23,299 bases of DNA from Phallusia fumigata. Taxonomy: Eukaryota; Chordata; Ascidiacea; Phlebobranchia; Ascidiidae. The position numbers and the translations under genes were made by a program. The stretch is taken from contig QXVZ01009282.1 of assembly GCA_008931825.1 (NCBI GenBank), positions 1-23,299 of the forward strand. Reading direction: 5' to 3'. This document shows positions 20,901 through 23,299 of this stretch, piece after piece; position 1 is the stretch's first letter; every line of letters starts with the position of its first letter. Under the pieces are notes generated by a model. It did no database searches. It saw only the letters and a program-made list of their open reading frames with translations, and was not told the origin of the DNA.

Positions 20901-22221
20901 TAGTGTAACAATCAACTACTTTTCCGGAAGACAAAGGAGGCGTTATAATAACAGTTCATAACTATTGTTCTATGGTGGTTAACATTGTTGGGCATAAGAT
21001 GTCCTGCCGCTATGCCATTTTTCTAAATATATTCCATTGCTAAATAGTGATTAATCTGTTTCAAATACCCTCAATTAGCAAGTTTAGTAACATCATAAAT
21101 AATGAAGGGAATGGAAAAAATACAATGACCTGTTGAAACCTTGATGACCTTGGTTTTGGCCTACGGCTTGATATAGGTTGCTGACCCCTGGTATAGTTGC
21201 TACTTACTGATTGGGTTGCTCTATTATGCTTAAGCTACAGCAAGGTATATTACAGAAGCAATATCATATTTTGCCTTAAACATAATAAAATATTTAGGTT
21301 AAATTTATGTCGAGCAAACTTGAATGATTGAATAGATGATTAAAAGATGCTACTTTATACTTTTAGTTCAAAAACACGCAAAGTGGCTTGGCCGAATCTT
21401 GCAAATACATGACTGTAAGATCTTTTTACAGAAAATATGCATATTTACCTTGAGTGGCACTGCTTGGTCTACTGTGTCTACCGTCATCATCATCACCACT
21501 TTCTGTGGGTGGTGGCCCAACATTCATTTCATCAGCATCCACAGATTGCATATCATCTAAACTTAACTAAAAAAAAACAAGGCAATTACTTGCACTTTAA
21601 TTTTCACGTGTGATTTTATAGATTATTGTGGTGACAATTAAACAGTGTCTTTCGGTCCAAAACACTTAAAATCAGTGTAATTGAAACTTTGTTGTTGTTT
21701 GTTTCATTTTTGTCCTAGGTCTAACAACGATTAAAACTAATAAATTGGTGGGGGAAAAACATGGTGCATTGACAGCATGATTTAACTGAGTTAATTAACT
21801 GTTTGGTTGTACATATGACTGTTTTTATTACATCATGGAAATCGCAACTAGGAAAAACATTAGTGAAATGGGTTAAGCTGGGTCTAAAAACTATTTATTT
21901 GTGATAGGAAACGTGGTATGATATAGTGTATTGCAAATGAGGTTATCATGAAACTTACATGTTACGAGCATAAGAACCCCAAATAAACTTGACACAACAA
22001 ATTTTGTCCCTACGTTTCTTATATTGGGCACCTAGTTCGCTAAATTTTATTTCGTGGTACCTCTTGTAGGGCCTTGACAGTTACCCTTGAGACAGCTTTT
22101 GCGAAACCAGGTTGATCTTCATCGTCCCTGAAAAAAATATAAATATCAAACACAAATATCAGACCAATAATGGCAACCAATTTAACAGAAAACTAAAATC
22201 AAACCTCGGATTATCTGCCAT
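11912..22221 (-). CDS. CCDC40: coiled-coil domain-containing protein 40 (CCDC40/FAP172 orthologue)
   Basis: CCDC40 pairs with CCDC39 as the axonemal 96-nm ruler that positions inner dynein arms and the nexin-dynein regulatory complex in motile cilia. Exons in transcript order are 22221-22205, 22127-22061, 21566-21449, 20236-20151, 19711-19565, 19250-19031, 18696-18539, 18138-17998, 17418-17315, 17003-16760, 16325-16143, 15757-15512, 15190-14977, 14041-13872, 13414-13323, 12951-12831, 12669-12578 (partial) and 12046-11912. The first sixteen are in phase and give exactly 776 codons. An acidic N-terminus ([11 protein letters not shown]) precedes [19 protein letters not shown], then nearly continuous heptad coiled coil. 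Human-like blocks include [57 protein letters not shown] and [13 protein letters not shown]. The tail ends HGPQDDFAS*. About 850 residues are visible. The n at 12670 removes one or more exons between HRMQ and KVKHLQ. The N-terminus is shorter than in mammals. Exon 2 has an alternative donor (AAGG|GTAACT). Confidence 0.97.
12049..12062 (+). promoter_or_regulatory. X-box-like palindrome at the last CCDC40 acceptor
   Basis: GTTGCCATGGTTAC matches the RFX X-box consensus (GTTGCCATGGCAAC) at 12 of 14 positions. It overlaps the intron sequence just before the last CCDC40 exon. It may be coincidental, as it is far from any promoter I can identify. Confidence 0.25.
12124..12198 (+). mobile_element. 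tRNA-like SINE head
   Basis: This 75-base stretch has tRNA length, complementary ends (AGCCTTT and GAAGGCT) and a degenerate B box (GAGTTTAAATCCC). The T-stem pairs poorly, so it is more likely a tRNA-derived repeat than a functional tRNA. It lies in the last intron of CCDC40. A second B-box-like GTTCGAATCCC follows at about 12333, so the interval to about 12540 may be a composite of SINE pieces. Confidence 0.4.
12483..12540 (+). repeat. interspersed repeat tail, copy 1
   Basis: It begins CACTGATGGTGACAACAGCG and continues CTGTCGAAACGTTTGC. A copy with four differences over 37 bases occurs at 17849-17885 in the same orientation. Such CTGATG...CGAAACG tails are familiar from invertebrate SINE and LINE 3' ends. 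The family is not identified. Confidence 0.5.
12670..12670. other. assembly gap inside CCDC40
   Basis: A single n lies at the 5' edge of an exon still in frame ([13 protein letters not shown]) and only 160 bases from the exon before it. The protein skips the region expected between those two blocks, so genomic sequence has been lost or collapsed here. Confidence 0.88.
14631..14699. repeat. imperfect inverted repeat (hairpin) in CCDC40 intron
   Basis: Arms 14631-14648 (AGTACTTATGTGTAAAAC) and 14682-14699 (GTTTTACACACAAGTGCT) pair at 16 of 18 positions. Between them GCGTTT-CGAC-AAACGC forms a second perfect six-base stem at 14656-14671. It may be the core of a tiny MITE. No flanking duplication was found. 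Confidence 0.6.
14743..14758 (+). other. spliced-leader-identical 16-mer
   Basis: ATTCTATTTGAATAAG is identical to the 16-base leader that I recall being trans-spliced to many Ciona mRNAs. In an SL RNA gene the leader must be followed by a GT donor, but here it is followed by AACCGATGATG, so this is not a working SL RNA gene. It lies antisense within a CCDC40 intron. Possible explanations are a retroposed piece of a trans-spliced mRNA, an SL pseudogene, or chance. Confidence 0.55.
15771..16080. other. AT-rich low-complexity intron sequence
   Basis: Long runs of A and T between the CCDC40 exons at 16143 and 15757. No repeat family, RNA gene or coding signal is seen. Confidence 0.6.
17096..17125. 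repeat. AT dinucleotide-rich microsatellite
   Basis: A short TATG/ATATATAT-type run inside a CCDC40 intron. Simple sequence, likely length-polymorphic. Confidence 0.5.
17849..17885 (+). repeat. interspersed repeat tail, copy 2
   Basis: CACTGATGGTGGCAACAGCA followed by ATTGTCGAAGCGTTTGC. It matches 12483-12519 with four differences in 37 bases, in the same orientation, and lies within another CCDC40 intron. Confidence 0.5.
20300..20475 (-). mobile_element. tRNA-derived SINE
   Basis: On the minus strand a good A box (TGGCCTAGTGG) is followed some 30 bases later by a slightly degraded B box (GTTTCCAATCC). This is the spacing of RNA polymerase III promoters in tRNA-derived SINEs. The element lies in the CCDC40 intron between exons 3 and 4. 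The 3' boundary is uncertain because I saw neither a tail nor a target duplication. Confidence 0.55.
21150..21190 (-). mobile_element. hAT-like element end
   Basis: On the minus strand CAGGGGTCAGCAACCT at 21190-21175 is close to the ends of hAT elements. A loosely similar CAGGGATGGCACAACT starts on the plus strand at 20070. The flanking octamers of these two ends differ, so they are probably not the two ends of one element. Confidence 0.4.
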
Positions 22222-22335
22222 AGCGATTTTTCTTCGGGTTTTGTTTTCTCGAACTAATGTTGATCACAGTCAGATGTTAATAAAATCGGCAGCAATTTTC
22301 AAAATCGGCTTTCTACTTCCCTGGGTAGTTTTCCT

Positions 22336-22348
22336 GTTGCTAGACAAC
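22336..22348 (-). promoter_or_regulatory. RFX X-box in the CCDC40 promoter
   Basis: GTTGCTAGACAAC consists of two inverted half-sites, GTTGCT and GACAAC, separated by one base, and fits the GTNRCC-N-RGYAAC-type X-box bound by RFX factors. It lies about 115 bases upstream of the CCDC40 ATG, the usual place for functional X-boxes of ciliary genes. This supports both the gene identity and the chosen first exon. Confidence 0.72.
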
Positions 22349-22530
22349 ACAATAGCCACTTGGGGCAGTGCTAAGCTAATATTTTATTTCCGGGGACCTT
22401 CGTCGTTTGGTTTCTCCAGTTGGCGTCAGTGTAAATTTTACAATTTTTCAAAAAAAAATATATTTAATGCCTTGTAGGACATTATTATTTAACTCTACTC
22501 AACTTTGGCATTCGTTTACGAATTCGCTTT

Positions 22531-22538
22531 TGTAAACA
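22531..22538 (+). promoter_or_regulatory. forkhead-type site upstream of CCDC40
   Basis: TGTAAACA is a core forkhead (FOX) motif, about 310 bases before the CCDC40 ATG. FOXJ1 drives motile-cilium genes together with RFX. The motif is short, so a chance match is quite possible. Confidence 0.35.
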
Positions 22539-22832
22539 GTCCACCACTTTCCTATTACAGCCCACACTCACTTCCCAAATGAACAAAGTTTGTTTGTACA
22601 TTTATTTGGCGATTATAGCATAATTTATGGACTAAACAAACCTTAGTGCAAAATCGCGTCGGGTCAAATTAGGCACAAAAGCTTCAATTAAAAATAGTTA
22701 CTACTATTTGTGAAAATTGAAAGGCAAATGAACAGCTCTTTTCGAACGGGTACAAAAATATTGTTAATAATCTCTTATTTTTTGTTATTTACACTGTATA
22801 CAAACAAAACTTATATGGCGCATTAATAACAC

Positions 22833-22840
22833 GTAAACAA
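22833..22840 (+). promoter_or_regulatory. second forkhead-type site upstream of CCDC40
   Basis: GTAAACAA matches the classic forkhead core about 610 bases before the CCDC40 ATG. Same reasoning and same caution as for the nearer site. Confidence 0.3.
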
Positions 22841-23018
22841 CCAACACATGACTTTGCTTGAACTTGTAAAATGTGCAACAAATTAATTGATCTACAAGGC
22901 GAAATTACTTACGATATCTTCAGATATACATTAATACTCATCAGTAGGTTATAACAATACAGATATGCAACCGAACAATATTTGCAAAAAATTAATACAA
23001 GGGGGTATTCTTATAGCA

Positions 23019-23050
23019 CAGTGTTTCCAAAAATAATTTTGCAATAGGAT
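23019..23050 (+). mobile_element. hAT-like element end
   Basis: The first 14 bases, CAGTGTTTCCAAAA, are identical to those at 11559, after which the two diverge. This fits the conserved terminus of a hAT family, with the body running off the window or lost. Confidence 0.35.
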
Positions 23051-23299
23051 GATATTTTTGTGGTGCTTGAAGTTAGTTCCGTTTATTTCGCTTGGTGGGA
23101 AACAAAGCAAGTATTTTATAGTTGTGAGCGTTCACATAAAGGTTATCCACACACTAATTCTGTTGAGATACAAGCAAACTCGCAATGTTGCCCGCTTCAA
23201 TTGGCATCAAACAACAAAGTCGTGAAAAATATTACAAATAAAATACGTTCGGATCGTTCAGGGGTGTTTTAACGATCTGAACAAAACAATTAAAGATCA

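Larger units (their letters stand above)
22222..23299. other. CCDC40 upstream region
   Basis: No coding exon is seen. A 121-codon plus-strand frame (22112-22477) runs antisense over CCDC40 exon 1 and looks fortuitous. The region holds the X-box and forkhead-type sites listed separately and, at 23019, a 14-base hAT-like end. The rest is AT-rich and featureless to me. Confidence 0.5.

Noticed and set aside
20794-20989. Small element with CAGTGTTAAACCAC and GTGGTTAACATTG ends
   Set aside because: The inverted match is partial and the flanking bases show no target-site duplication.
20070-21190. One 1.1-kb hAT element bounded by the two CAGGG-type ends
   Set aside because: The flanking octamers (TATTAAAC and GTATAGTT) do not match and the two ends are only loosely similar.
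22112-22477. 121-codon plus-strand open frame with a hydrophobic stretch
   Set aside because: It overlaps CCDC40 exon 1 and the X-box promoter in antisense, and resembles nothing known.

Overview
The window is eukaryotic, and most likely from an ascidian tunicate of the genus Ciona. It is AT-rich and carries intron-rich genes with short introns. At 14743-14758 it contains a 16-base string that I recall as the Ciona trans-spliced leader. One gene is a clear orthologue of the animal ciliary protein CCDC40. The single n characters at 9279, 10852 and 12670 mark contig joins in a draft assembly.

Layout. Both recognisable genes lie on the minus strand. (1) Positions 59-4425 hold a seven-exon gene for a metzincin-type zinc metallopeptidase of about 365 residues, with a zinc-binding HExxHxxGxxH motif and a Met-turn. 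A small hAT-type MITE with a perfect 8-bp target-site duplication sits in its last intron. (2) Positions 4470-7084 are intergenic, with no gene I can support. (3) Positions 7085-11556 hold a 2.2-kb sequence present twice in tandem, split by an n, with a 112-bp stretch repeated again around a second n. This looks more like unmerged contigs or haplotypes than a real duplication. (4) Positions 11912-22221 hold CCDC40. Eighteen coding exons are visible and every splice phase agrees across the intact junctions. A gap at 12670 has swallowed the part that should encode roughly 110-125 residues near the C-terminus. (5) Positions 22222-23299 are the upstream region of CCDC40, with a good RFX X-box about 115 bp before the ATG and two forkhead-type sites further out, as expected for a motile-cilium gene.

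Repeats are typical of a small invertebrate genome: tRNA-derived SINE fragments, hAT-type ends, a 37-base interspersed motif shared by two places in the CCDC40 gene, and a small imperfect inverted repeat. The palindrome TGACGTCA occurs nine times, far more than composition predicts, and clusters in and around the two genes. I see no CRISPR, operon or capsid-bearing element. The two genes have no evident functional link beyond adjacency.
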